A stretch of 64,000 bases of DNA from NCBI GenBank assembly GCA_036924085.1, contig JAVGWX010000004.1, positions 7,192,544 through 7,256,543 of the forward strand. The letters run 5' to 3'. Every line of letters starts with the position of its first letter. Position 1 is the first letter of the stretch. Below are positions 1 through 10,568 of the stretch, in pieces. The stretch is from Ariolimax columbianus. Lineage: Eukaryota > Mollusca > Gastropoda > Stylommatophora > Arionidae. The translations under genes were made by a program, and so were the position numbers. The notes beneath the pieces were generated by a model, which was not told where the DNA came from, did not search any database, and worked only from the letters and a program-made list of their open reading frames with translations.

Positions 1-370
1 TCCTCTTTTAGTTGGCTGCCTTTTAGCTTATTCAGCTCGCATATCTCGAGAGTGTTGTGTGTGTCATTGTGTTGCAGTCTTCTCCTCTCATGTTGAAGAT
101 GTAGAGGGTCTTCGCTAATCCGAATGCCTTCTGCTGCTTTGGGTCATTGTACCACAGTGTGTTAGTGTTACCGCGCTGTTTCAGGTGACATGTAGGAGAC
201 CCCTTGCACCTCCAATCCTCTTGTCGGATTTTCACTGACAGCATAGCAGCATCTATTATCATTGGAATCTGGAATCGTCTTGTGTGTGGTATGGATTCCA
301 TGTTTGCGGTTGCCCTTATAGATATGTGGTCGCTGTTTATATCGAATATAACCAAGTTTAACGGTCACAG
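1..370 (-). other. Unidentified minus-strand reading frames flanking the 18S-LINE insertion
   Basis: Two overlapping minus-strand frames of about 65 and 107 codons cover this flank. One reads down from about 374 to 168. The other runs 355-32 and contains cysteine-bearing stretches such as DWRCKGSPTCHLKQ. Across the insertion at 371-6790, the right flank (6791-6830) carries on the minus strand a pyrimidine-rich acceptor-like tract ending in cag. It leads in frame into the TSD and on into the 65-codon frame. So the insertion may have split a minus-strand exon or an older element's ORF. I do not recognise the protein. The cysteine pattern is loosely like a FLYWCH/transposase zinc finger, but that is a guess. 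Confidence 0.25.
360..370. repeat. Left target-site duplication of the 18S-LINE unit
   Basis: The 11-mer aacggtcacag lies here and again at 6791-6801. The 18S-like sequence begins at the next base (371). The right copy directly follows the (GAA)n tail. The first two bases of the right copy could belong to the tail, so the duplication is 9-11 bp. Confidence 0.85.
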
Positions 371-1224
371 GCATCTTTTAAATGTCTGCCCTATCAAATG
401 TCGATGGTACGTGACATGCCTACCATGTTTGTAACGGGTAACGGGGAATCAGGGTTCGATTCCGGAGAGGGAGCATGTGAAACGGCTACCACATCCAAGG
501 AAGGCAGCAGGCGCGCAACTTACCCACTCCCGGCACGGGGAGGTAGTGACGAAAAATAACAATACGGGACTCTTTCGAGGCCCCGTAATTGGAATGAGTA
601 CACTTTAAACCCTTTAACGAGGATCTATTGGAGGGCAAGTCTGGTGCCAGCAGCCGCGGTAATTCCAGCTCCAATAGCGTATATTAAAGTTGTTGCAGTT
701 AAAAAGCTCGTAGTTGGATCTCAGGCGCAGGCGGGCGGTCCGGCTCGCGCCAGTTCACTGCCCGTTGTCTCCTGCCCTACCGTCTGCCGGTTCTCTCCCA
801 CGGGTGCTCTTCGCTGAGCGTCCTGGGTGGCCGGCGCGTTTACTTTGAAAAAATTAGAGTGTTCAAAGCAGGCCTCGGCTGCCTGAATAATGGTGCATGG
901 AATAATGGAATAGGACCTCGGTTCTATTTTGTTGGTTTTCGGAACTGGAGGTAATGATTAACAGGGACAAACGGGGGCATTCGTATTGCGGCGTTAGAGG
1001 TGAAATTCTTGGATCGCCGCAAGACGAGCTACTGCGAAAGCATTTGTCAAGAATGTTTTCATTAATCAAGAACGAAAGTCAGAGGCGCGAAGACGATCAG
1101 ATACCGTCGTAGTTCTGACCATAAACGATGCCGACTAGCGATCCGCAGGAGTTGCTTCGATGACTCTGCGGGCAGCTTCCGGGAAACCAAAGTGTTTGGG
1201 TTCCGGGGGAAGTATGGTTGCAAA

Positions 1225-1273
<49 letters not shown>

Positions 1274-1300
1274 GCGGCTTAATTTGACTCAACACGGCCA
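371..1300 (+). rRNA. 18S rRNA internal fragment (retro-inserted pseudogene)
   Basis: Sense-strand 18S small-subunit rRNA without its 5' third or 3' third. Recognised landmarks are the stretch leading to gtctgccctatcaa, the gaatcagggttcgattccgg block, the universal gccagcagccgcggtaa (about 645), gtatattaaagttg, the GC-rich V4 loop (720-840), ttactttgaaaaaattagag, the gaggtgaaattcttgga block, gaaagtcagaggcgcgaaga, gccgactagcgatccgcagg and gaattgacggaagggcacc (1240). Homology stops at about 1300, just after gactcaacacgg. The V4 loop and the ctagcgatccgcagg block look molluscan. It is not a working rRNA gene: it is truncated at both ends, lies inside a TSD-bounded insertion and is joined to a LINE. 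Confidence 0.9.
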
Positions 1301-1990
1301 ACACTGAAATGATTGACATGCCGAGACCACTCTTCTGGAGTCTAATATGGAACTGGTGCTGGACTTAGACCCCCAGAAATCTGGGGTTATGTCCCCTGTG
1401 GCTCGGTTTTGTCTGCATCCAGTGTTTGATAAAGGAATTGACGGAAGAGCACTATCAGGAGTGGAGCCTGAGACCTAAGTTAACTTACCACGCCAATACT
1501 GCATAATGACTATCAAAAAGTACACCTTAGTGGGGTCTAATAGAGAACATGTGCTGGAATTAGACCCTCGAAAATCTTTGGGGCTACCCTTTAAGAAACT
1601 TGATTATCTCGCTAAGGGAATTGACGGAAGGGCACCACCAGGTGTGGAACCTGCGGCTTAATTTGACTGAACACGCCAATACTGTAGAACAACTGACAAA
1701 TTGAGAGCACTGCCGTTTGGGTCTAATAATGAACGTACGCTGGTATTAGACTCACGGACGACAAGTCAGCTCAAATGAAAGAACGCTACGGAAATCGTGT
1801 TTAACTCCGCAGATTTCAAATACCTGGTCATTGACAAACAAAAGCCCTCAATAAATTCGTCTGACCAAATAGTGAACGGGTGCTGGAAATAGATCTGAAG
1901 ACAGGTCAGTTTTACCCTACAAATGACAGGGCGTTGCTACGGAAAACCAGCTCAAATCGAGAGGAGCCGCAGACACTTTGGTTCACGTAC
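1238..1990 (+). repeat. Tandem 183-196-bp monomers with an 18S-derived core (LINE 5' region)
   Basis: The motif ggaattgacggaag starts at 1238, 1434 and 1617, giving spacings of 196 and 183 bp. Each copy continues through a gtggagcctgcggctt-like stretch, an aacacgccaatactg-like stretch and a block of the form tctaat..gaac..gctgg.attaga. A fourth, degraded unit keeps only the last block (gaacgggtgctggaaatag, about 1873) and the gctacgg/cagctcaaat stretch. The first unit is nearly 18S, the third close to it and the second most diverged. Units 1 and 3 also keep traces of the downstream 18S attgacagattgagag region. The layout resembles promoter monomers of some LINE 5' UTRs; function here is inference. 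Confidence 0.75.
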
Positions 1991-2851
1991 CAGGCTGATA
2001 AGCCAAGGGCGCGAGGCTACCATGTGGGGGATTACGGCCGAACCCTTGAAAGCCGCAATCCCGCCCAAAATCTCAGCACCACTGCAATGGGAGGCTCCTA
2101 CATGCTCGGGACCTGGGGCTTGCGCCCCAGCCCTATCAGGTAGAGCCACAGTAAGAGGTCCTTGCCGCCCGCAAATCAAAGCGGGCGGAAAACTGCTTGA
2201 TACTCACCCTATACGGCGATGGGGTGCGAAAAACACCAACCAAAGACTTAGAACCTGGTTGGGGTGTCGAAAACAGTAGAGCAGCCACCACACTGTGAAC
2301 TGTCAAGACTCAACCACTGACCATGAGAGTTGTCCGCACACCAGGCGATCAACATCTCTGTGACATTACCAGGCTTGTCCTCTGGCTAAATGCACTCCGG
2401 TTACGATATCTACCTCTGTACGTTATCAGCCATAACTATCATGCTGGACGCAGAAGAGATGCAGACCAGCGGACATTGCACACCTGCCCCACTGTGTCAA
2501 CACCCCAGGTGGCGGGGAATGCTAGGCGTACCATCCCTGCACAGAAGCCAATAAAATAAAGGGAAAAAGAGATACCCCACTCACATGCAAATGCTACGTT
2601 TCTGGCAGGACGTGACGATCCTGGGATACAGACACACTGGACTGCCTCTTTTCCGGGTAAACCAGTCCATCTCATATATCACATACCATCATTGCACCCT
2701 ATAGACACGAGTAGTGAAAACTCGATAGTCTGGTAAGACATCTTCCATAGGAGAGAAAACTCTGATCGTAAACAACTGCTGCCTTGCTGATAGGCTGGGG
2801 ACAGCCAAAGGCTAAGGAGGGCATCCCTACAGAAACGCCTGTTGAAATCGG
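1990..2851 (+). other. Putative LINE 5' untranslated region
   Basis: About 860 bp of moderately GC-rich sequence between the monomers and the long LINE frame. It contains short plus-strand frames (1880-2143, 1923-2279, 2323-2559). None shows a CCHC zinc knuckle or any recognisable ORF1/gag feature. Complementary segments are visible (ccgcccgcaaatcaaagcgggcgg near 2164-2190 can fold as a hairpin). I treat it as 5' UTR, possibly with a lost ORF1. Confidence 0.45.
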
Positions 2852-5800
2852 ATGCACGGGGCCGCAAGCCTAACAAAACAGTGCAACGTAAATCACAGTA
2901 TGATGGCAGCACAACCTATTCGAAAAACGTATGGCGCTCATCCTGAGGAGACCCGCCAGGCAGCGATAGCGCCGGGCCCCACGCCTCGAAGGGGCCCACC
3001 CTTGACTACTGGTGGTCACCCACCCATGTGTCGTGGAGTTAAGGCACATGGCTATGGGGAAACGACTATTGGCCAAAACCTCAAGACCCTCAAAATATTA
3101 CAGTGGAATGCGGAGGGAGTCATTAACAAAAAACTTTCCCTAACACATCACCTGCATGAAGGTAAGATTGACGTGGCATGTATCCAGGAAACGCACCTCA
3201 ACAATAACCATAAATTCTCAATCAGAGGATACCAGACTTTCCGTCTAGATAGAGAAGGCCACAAAGGAGGGGTCCTGATACTGACCAGAAACAGCATACC
3301 GAGTAGCGCGGTACCTGTAAATCACACCGGACAAGCAGAAATTGTAGGAGTTGACATAATGGCTCAAGAGACGAAGCTCCGCATTTTCAATCTGTACGGA
3401 CCACCAAACAGAGACCTATCGCTCTCGAGTATGGAGGTCAGAGACTCCAACTGCATAGTGGTTGGAGATTTCAACAGCCACTCGGAGAGATGGGGATACT
3501 CTGACACAGACAGCAGAGGTGACGAAGTGGAAGATTGGGAGATATATGCAAATCTCTCCCTAATCAATAGGCCGGAGGATAGCCCTAGCTTCTATTCAAG
3601 AACATGGCATACCACCTCGACTCCAGATTTGGCCTTCTCCACACAGGACATACACTATAAAATAGACCGCCAGGTGCTAAACCAACTGGCAGGTAGCGAC
3701 CACAGGCCGATCAGGCTAACCATTGACATGGAAGTAGGCCCACAGGAAACAAAACCGCTCCCACGTTGGAATTACAAACGAGCCGACTGGGACAGATTTG
3801 CAATCCTGACAGATGGGCTGTGTGAAACCATCAACACACGAAACACCAAAATGAAGCCTATGGTAGAGAGCCTAAGCAAGGCAATAATGCAAGCCGCCAC
3901 TGAAACCATCCCAAGAGGAGCTAGGAAAAACTATAAGCCCTACTGGAATGATGAGTTACAGAAAGTGGAAGATGCAGTAACAAATGCTAGGAACATGGCA
4001 GAACGAGAAAAATCCGTGGAGGCAAACATCGCCCTCAAAGCCGCCGCGGCGAAGTACAAACACACTCTCAAGCAAACAGCAAGAGAAAGTTGGAAAAATA
4101 AAACGGAAAGTTTAAACCTGGACAAAGAAGGGAACAAGCTATGGAAGCTAGTCAGAGCCATGAACGACGAAACCCCGTCAAATAATTAAATTACTATCAA
4201 GCAAGGCGAGAACTTGATCACAGGTAAGAAAGCCGCAAACGCCTTTGTCGATCACTATGCCAGAGCAAACCACATCGAGGTCCCTGCAGATAAGCATACA
4301 GACATTAGCGAAGAGCTAAAGGGGCACGAAAACATAAATTCGGCTCCTGAAGAGCACATGATGGCCAAACTAACAATGCGCGAAATGGAAGAGGCTATGA
4401 GAACACTAAAGAGAAGGAAATCTCCCGGAAAAGACGGGATAACAAACGAAATGCTGATGGGGTTGGGCCAAACAGCGAAGAAAAAACTACTATCAGTCCT
4501 GAACCAAAGCTGGAAAAGGGGTATTGTACCCCAGGCATGGAAAGATGCAATACTGGTACCAGTACCAAAAACAGGAAAGGACAAAACAGATCCGAATGGA
4601 TACAGGCCCATAAGCCTACTGAGCTGTGTCGGCAAGCTGATGGAACGGATGATAAACACCAGACTGATGTGGCATCTGGAAGAAAAACGAATACTAATTC
4701 CACAGCAAGCCGGCTTTAGACAGCACAGATCCACTGAGGACCAGGTCATCCTCATAGCCCAGGAGATAGAAGATGCCTACCAGGCACAGAAACACACAGT
4801 AGCTGTTTGGGTGGATCTGGAAAAGGCATTTGACAAAGTCTGGAAGGATGGACTTAGAGTCAAGCTAAGAAGAAGTGATGTTTGTGGGAAGATGTACAAG
4901 TGGATCAACCACTACCTCAAACAAAGAACGGCCAGAGTCCAAGTACAAGGGCAGATGAGCAAAAAGGTGACACTCGAGCAGGGAGTACCCCAAGGGGGAG
5001 TACTGTCACCCACACTCTTCCTGGTATATATAAACGATATTACAGAGAATATACCAAGAAGAGTCCATAGCTCAATGTTTGCAGACGATCTGGCTATGTG
5101 GACCTCTGAAAAGAATCTCACCATAGCAAGAAATCGGATGCAAACGGCCCTAACATCGCTGGAAGAGTGGGCGAACTAATGGCTGGTCAAAATAAACGAG
5201 GAGAAAACCACGTGCACAATATTCTCGCTCTCATTAAAACCCCAAAGTACCAAATTAAGCCTAAATGGCAAAATCCTGCAGCCAAACGACAACCCAACCT
5301 ATCTGGGAGTCACATTTGATCGGCGCATGACATGGAAAAGTCAGATTGAGAGAAACCGAATGAAAGCCAGAGAAAGAATGGCGATCATGAGGAAACTTGC
5401 TGGCACAAGCTGGGGAGCAGACGAAGGCATACTAAAGAAACTGTACACTGGAAGAGTGAGACCAGTTCTCGAGTATGGCATCGCGGCATGGACAACAGCA
5501 GCGAAGGCGAACTTCGATAAAGTTAACAAACTTCAAAACCAAGCCATGAGAATCATAACAGGTGGCATGAAGTCAACGCCAATTGTAGAACTTGAAAAGA
5601 TTACAAAACTGCAATCCATGACCGACAGAAGAGACTGCAGAGCCCAGCTGCAGTCAGAGAAACTCCGAAGACTGACGGACCATCCAATGTACCAGAGGCT
5701 AAACAATTTAGGAACTGGGAAACTAAAGCGGAGAAACTTTGCAGAAATAGCCTAAGCAAAGATGCACGAAGATCCCATAAACGCACTAACAACACCAAAA

Positions 5801-6760
5801 CCCATCACTACTGTACGAAAACCTACTTGGAGGCAGGATATATTTCCAGAGGTGGTAGAAAATATACCAGGTATTGCAAACAAAAACTGCCAGACCGAAA
5901 AAGAAAGGAGAGACACTACCCTAAGCTTCATAACGAAAAGCTACCCAAGCATGGACTGGACCCATGCATACACCGACGGTTCTGTAACAAACACTACACA
6001 GAACGGAGGGGCTGGAGCATTACTGAACCTACCAAATGGCAGAAAAATAACACTGTCATTCGCTACTGGTAAGTACACAAGCAATTTCAGAGCGGAGGCA
6101 GAGGCACTGAGGGCGGCAGTGGAAGAAATGGCAACACACAGTGAAAATGAGAGCCACATAGTCTTGCTGACAGATGCTCTCGCCGTAGTCACAGCGCTAA
6201 AAAGCCAGAAAAACACTGAGCTTAATGACTTAAGAGCAGCACTCTGCAAACTATGCCAGCTGTCCGCACCAAAAAGGGTAGTGGTACAGTGGGTTCCGTC
6301 ACACTGCAACATCCAAGGCAACGAGGAGGCAGACAGACTGGCAAAAGAAGGTGCAAGGCTACCACAAACAGATACCAGTATGACGTACGAAGAGTCAAAA
6401 CGGCTTATCAAAGCCAGGTACATTACCAAATGGGAAACCGAACATACTGGTTACACCAAAAACGATGCCTATTACCAGTTGAACCGAAGAGAGCAGGTCG
6501 TTGTCTTCAGACTTCGCACTGGCCACAATAGACTGAGGTACCACCTATTCAACAAATTGAAGATAGGGTGTACCGACGAATGCCCGTGCGGTACTGGTAA
6601 AATGACCACTGAACATCTGCTGCAGAACTGCCCGACATACGGGGATCAGAGAGAGCAGATGTGGCCATTGCCAGTGGAACTGCAAGACAAGCTTTATGGT
6701 AGTGGCGAGAGTCTCAGGATGACCGCCGCTTTTTTCGAAAAAATAATGGTTACTGTCTGA
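2852..6760 (+). pseudogene. LINE ORF2: endonuclease-reverse transcriptase-RNase H (I group, Nimb-like), three in-frame stops
   Basis: One reading frame of 1302 codons encodes a non-LTR retrotransposon polyprotein. Domains in order: an APE-type endonuclease (LQWNAEG at residues 83-89, then IQETHL, VVGDFNSH and SDHRPI); a reverse transcriptase (YRPISLLSCVGKLMER, QAGFRQHRSTEDQ, VDLEKAFDKVW, GVPQGGVLSPTLF, FADD at 743-746, YLGVTFDRRMTW); an RNase H with its acidic set (YTDGS about 1039, RAEAEALRAA, LLTDALAV, GNEEADRLAK); and a C-terminal CPCGTGKMTTEHLLQNCP zinc-binding segment. There is no frameshift. TAA stops lie at 4187-4189 (endonuclease/RT linker), 5177-5179 (after the RT palm) and 5753-5755 (before RNase H). 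ATG at 2852 is the first in frame. The family call rests on domain order and the (GAA)n tail; other RNase H-bearing I-group clades are possible. Confidence 0.9.
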
Positions 6761-6790
6761 CTGTGTACGCAGAAGAAGAAGAAGAAGAAG
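6761..6790 (+). other. LINE 3' end with (GAA)n tail
   Basis: A very short 3' UTR (ctgtgtacgcag) after the TGA stop leads into a GAA-repeat tail that directly abuts the right TSD. The same ending occurs at 58626-58650. At 22916-23019 the tail is expanded to about 100 bp. The tail is therefore a family feature. Confidence 0.85.
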
Positions 6791-6801
6791 AACGGTCACA
6801 G
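6791..6801. repeat. Right target-site duplication of the 18S-LINE unit
   Basis: Exact copy of the 11-mer at 360-370, directly after the GAA tail. Confidence 0.85.
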
Positions 6802-6979
6802 AAGACGCCTGAAAAATAACAAATATGTTTCTTTTGAATTATATTTTTTTTTTAAATAAGTGCAACATTCAGACACATGTCACTTTAGAAATTAAGCATA
6901 TCTAATGAAAATAGATGTATACATATTAGGCATGGTCTACCAAACCAGTTTAAAGATGTCAAATACAATTAGTTCTCAT
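6802..6979. other. AT-rich flank, no gene seen
   Basis: Nothing recognisable beyond the minus-strand acceptor-like pyrimidine tract described for the left flank. Confidence 0.4.
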
Positions 6980-7570
6980 CTCGTTGATCAGTTATGTTAA
7001 TGGTTGTACGTTCGTCTGATTATGTCTTTCCATCTACAGCTGTCTTGATTTTTGCTTAAATCTTTACGCTATTATCTATACATAGATGTTATGTAAATGA
7101 CAGTCTTGGTCGCTACTTTCCCTTTTACCACAAAAAGCTTTCTTGTAGCTACTGTAGAATACTTTAATGTCGCATATTGTGTCTCAGTCATTGTCAATTG
7201 GTCGTTTTCTGTCAAACTCAATATTTATATTAACACGTTTCAACTCAAACACTTCCACTCGTTTTCCATCCGTCTTTGCAAAAATACAAGTTTCAGCATC
7301 ATACAGTGTCGATGGAACATATATGAGTTGTGAATATTGTTTGCTTCAGTTTTATCCTTACATTATTTTGGTTATCGGTGGTGCATGATCTTACGTGAAA
7401 CATTCCTTTTTGTCAATGCAACCAATGTGTTAATGTATTTCTTTTCCCAGGCATCTTCTGTGATGCCGTGTTCTAAATATGTAAATGTATGTACCTGTTC
7501 AATTTCTCCATTGATAAGTATATGCATTGGCTATTGTTGATTGATTACTGCTAACGTTTATTTTCAAGTC
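6980..7570 (-). pseudogene. RTE-like LINE, reverse-transcriptase C-terminal fragment
   Basis: Minus-strand reading, with frameshifts, gives the usual post-palm order of RTE-like elements. First comes a start resembling LINGEIEQVHTFTYL followed by an EHGITED segment (normally 'TYLGHxITEDG'). Then come a YDAET stretch (normally 'YGAETW') and a KRVEVFEL-like helix. Several stops and length changes break it, so it is long dead. It lies in the region upstream of the first EGF exon. The family call rests on the TYLxHxxTED motif; the exact clade is uncertain. Confidence 0.6.
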
Positions 7571-8640
7571 AAACTCTTGTTCAAGCAGCATTTGCAACAC
7601 TGTTTTATGGCATTGACTTTCAAAGCACTTACTTTGACACCTCTGCATTTTCCATCAACATCTCAGATAATGCGGTATAGAGATTCAATCAAATTGTGCA
7701 ACTATCTCCTAGCCCCCGGCTTATTGAAACTGTATCTTTTAGGTCTTGTTTGATTTGTAAAATAATTTATGTTTTTTTTATAGGTTCTGGATTTACCTGA
7801 TAATCGGATTATCTATTTATTGTTCTTTTAACTTCTGAAAACATTTTCTTTTTTGAACCGCCAGCATTCATATGCATTTTTGATTTAAGGAAATTAGATG
7901 TTCATTTTACTTTTTTGGTTTTAAACTTGGAAATTTAAAGTTACAATATTCCAAAACGGGAATTCTATTCAATTTAAATATTGCGCGATAGCCTCTAGCG
8001 GCCAACATGATATTTTCATTGACATTTTATTTAGTACAGAAAATGTATATTCTGAATTCAATGTGTGATTGGAGAAAATAAACAACATAGATGCAGTTCA
8101 GATTATGGCTTGCAATGATACAAATTACAGAATAGTCGAGTGTAAAAAAATGTGTTCACTGACACGCCCGAGTATTTGATCAATCAATATGCAAATGTAT
8201 TATATTTATAAAATCACGTCACCAGAATATTGCTCAAAAATTATGTATGTCTAAAATTAGGTCATAATGTTATACATCTCTAAAATCACGTAACCATTTT
8301 GCCACTGCATACCGATTTTATTTATGATGCTCATTCACGATTAAACAACTCCAAAACGGCTTTCTTTAATCAGTTTCGTTAGAGATAAAACAATCAGAAG
8401 CGATTTGTTTCTCTCTAAAATGACGTTATCACAAAACTAATGACTTACAACTTGTTTTCTAAAATAACATCATCACTATCCCACTCAATAACGGCGTTTT
8501 TATTTATAACACCATGTTCAGACTGAACCACTAATTTGCATATTTATTCATGAAATCTTTACTACAAACCATCTGACGCCCATAACTACCTACCATCTAC
8601 ACTTCATCCCATCCTCAATCCTGACGCGATTTACTTCCTT
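7571..8640. other. AT-rich stretch without recognisable genes
   Basis: Short chance frames only. Phrases with the pattern 'tctaaaat.acgt.a.ca' recur between 8210 and 8470 (taaaatcacgtcaccag, taaaatcacgtaaccat, taaaatgacgttatcac, taaaataacatcatcac). This suggests a decayed tandem repeat with a unit of very roughly 65-140 bp. Confidence 0.4.
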
Positions 8641-8659
8641 TCTCCCAACTCCGACGCTT

Positions 8660-8980
8660 CCGGCGCCTCACTCAGTATGACGACGACTTCTTTCTCAGGA
8701 TCTACGAGATGCTTGACGTCTTCCTCAATTGACTCTACTCTTAGACCACCTGCCTTTACAACGAATTGTGCTTCTTCAAGTACCGCTTGGCATCATCAGT
8801 GTTTTTGTTGCAGTTCAGAAACATGTTAACATTTGTTCTGTAAAACCACATCTCCGTCGCCTCTTGTGAACGTTTTGCTTTTTTGCTTACTGCCCATGTT
8901 TCACTGCCATATATCAGTTTTGGTTCCAAATTGCATCCACGAATTCGTTCTCTATTCTAACAAATGGGTTTTAGATTCCC
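8660..8980 (-). pseudogene. RTE-like LINE, C-terminal fragment
   Basis: On the minus strand, around 8950-8840, the reading with frameshifts gives an IYGSETWAVSKKAK-like segment and then an EATEMWFYR-like segment. These are the standard motifs after the reverse transcriptase palm in RTE-type LINEs (usually 'YGSETW...LEATEMWFYRRM'). A charged tail rich in K and R follows toward 8700. It may belong to the same decayed insertion as 6980-7570, but orientation and order alone do not settle that. Confidence 0.55.
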
Positions 8981-9116
8981 ACGATTGCTTTTCATGATCT
9001 TTTTTTTAAAGACCTATTCTGTTACTTATTTCATAATTTGTTCTTCCATCAATTTTCTTATATATTTATAAATTAATAAAGCATGCAACACTAATACGAT
9101 TTTTGGTTTCTACCAG

Positions 9117-9350
9117 ACACCGTTTGTCCGGACTTCAGTTTCGGGATTTCCTGTAAAGCATGTAGTTGCAGTTCAACTCAGAATTGTCATGTCATCACCG
9201 GGACATGTCGTGAAGCCTGTGACGTAGGTTACTTTGGACTGACCTGCTCACGTCGCTGTAGTACGCGTTGTTTGAATGGTGTATGTGAATATATTTCTGG
9301 AATCTGTTTGGACTGCGTTCCTGGCTACATAGGACGCAATTGCATATCAG
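9117..9350 (+). CDS. Exon of a multi-EGF-like domain gene (exon a)
   Basis: A 234-bp exon with a good acceptor (ggtttctaccag before 9117) and donor (gtaact at 9351). The intron phase is 1 on both sides: two bases, 77 codons, one base. It encodes a cysteine-rich EGF-like/laminin-EGF-like repeat pair, with CREACDVGYFGLTCSRRC and CLDCVPGYIGRNC-like spacing. This arrangement is typical of MEGF10/11, Draper and SREC-type receptors, whose extracellular repeats bind ligands or engulfment targets. It is the longest of the four exons, with about 1.7 EGF-like units. The upstream exon and signal peptide are not in view. Molluscan genomes carry many MEGF-like genes, so no symbol is assigned. Confidence 0.8.
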
Positions 9351-9945
9351 GTAACTGCACGTGCACTTATATTAGTATCTCTATCAAAACACTTAAACGG
9401 GGATAGTGCCTTGTCCATAGATGTATTAATATATGTAACTGGAGGCATTATCTGCTCAAAAACGGTATCACTGAAGGGAACTGCAAAAATTATCAATTTA
9501 ATAATTGCACCAATACTAGTAATATGTAATGTTTTTATATCATTGAAGCTATGTTATGTATTGATACGACAAAGCTACTGGACACGAGGAATTGAATTCG
9601 GTAGATAGAGAACGGGCGAAATGAAATACTGCAATAACACATGCTTATTTAATATGAACTAAATACACTTACCCAAGAGAAGAGGCGTCACCTCATTAAA
9701 TCACTTTTCGGTGCAAGCTGATGGCAAGTAAGCACGAAGAAAGAGATGCGCAAAAAAAGGTATACATGGTTGTTAAAAGGCGTATAACAGAGATTGGACA
9801 TTGTTAAAGCCAAAATAAACTGTCCCGGCAAGTCTGAATCCGTTATCAGCCACCGAATGCTTATGGCATTCTTTTAGATATAAGGGCAGCTTGCGAATTT
9901 TCTTTCGCGACATTATCGAACTACATCTGTAGCTGTCAACATTAA
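9351..9945. other. Intron sequence, nothing recognised
   Basis: Start of the intron after exon a. It contains an insignificant 65-codon frame (9411-9608) and no recognised repeat. Confidence 0.4.
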
Positions 9946-10260
9946 TGTGAAGATTCCATTATATGTCACAGTTATTGTGAAGACCCTATTATATCCCACC
10001 ACTATTGTGGAGACGCAATTCACTTTGAGAATAATTGTGAGGAGACTATTCACAGCCATTAGTATTGTGGAGACACCATTCAGTGTCGCGGTTATTGTGG
10101 AGACACCATTCAGTGTCGCGGTTATTGTGGAGACACCATTCAGTGTCGCGGTTATTGTGTAGATACCATTCAGTGGAATCATTTTTTTTAAAAACACCAT
10201 TCACTATCATCATTATAATGAATACACATTTACTGTCACTATTACACAGAGAAACCACTC
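9946..10260. repeat. 30-bp minisatellite
   Basis: The unit agacaccattcagtgtcgcg plus gttattgtgg is nearly perfect at 10071-10100, 10101-10130 and 10131-10160. It decays outward on both sides to about 9946 and 10260. Because 30 is a multiple of three, open frames appear on both strands; these are by-products of the repeat. Confidence 0.85.
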
Positions 10261-10568
10261 ACTTACAGTATTCAGGTGTATCCGTCATTTACTGTGACTC
10301 TTAATGTATAGATTACATTGTCTTAGACACTATTTTTAATTACTGCCTCACTTCATAACTAACAGAATTAGATTGATAAAATTGATATAATTTAAAATCA
10401 TTGTCTATCAAGTTGAGAACATAGCACTTGGTAAGTACGACGTACGGTTGAATTCAACTCAGATAAGTGTAGACAACTTATCATGTAGACAGGGAACGTA
10501 ATGCTCAAGATTCGTCTTCGTCTGGTTTCTGATGACACCTTTGATATGTGTTTTTTTTTAGCATACTA

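Noticed and set aside
371..1300. A functional rDNA repeat at the window's left end
   Set aside because: Both ends of 18S are missing. No ITS, 5.8S or 28S follows. The segment lies within a TSD-bounded retro-insertion.
371..6790. A site-specific rDNA LINE (R7/R8 type) sitting in 18S
   Set aside because: 18S is on the left side only, and after the tail the sequence is the TSD and unrelated flank, not the continuation of 18S. The TSD includes the base before the 18S start, so 18S is cargo and not target.
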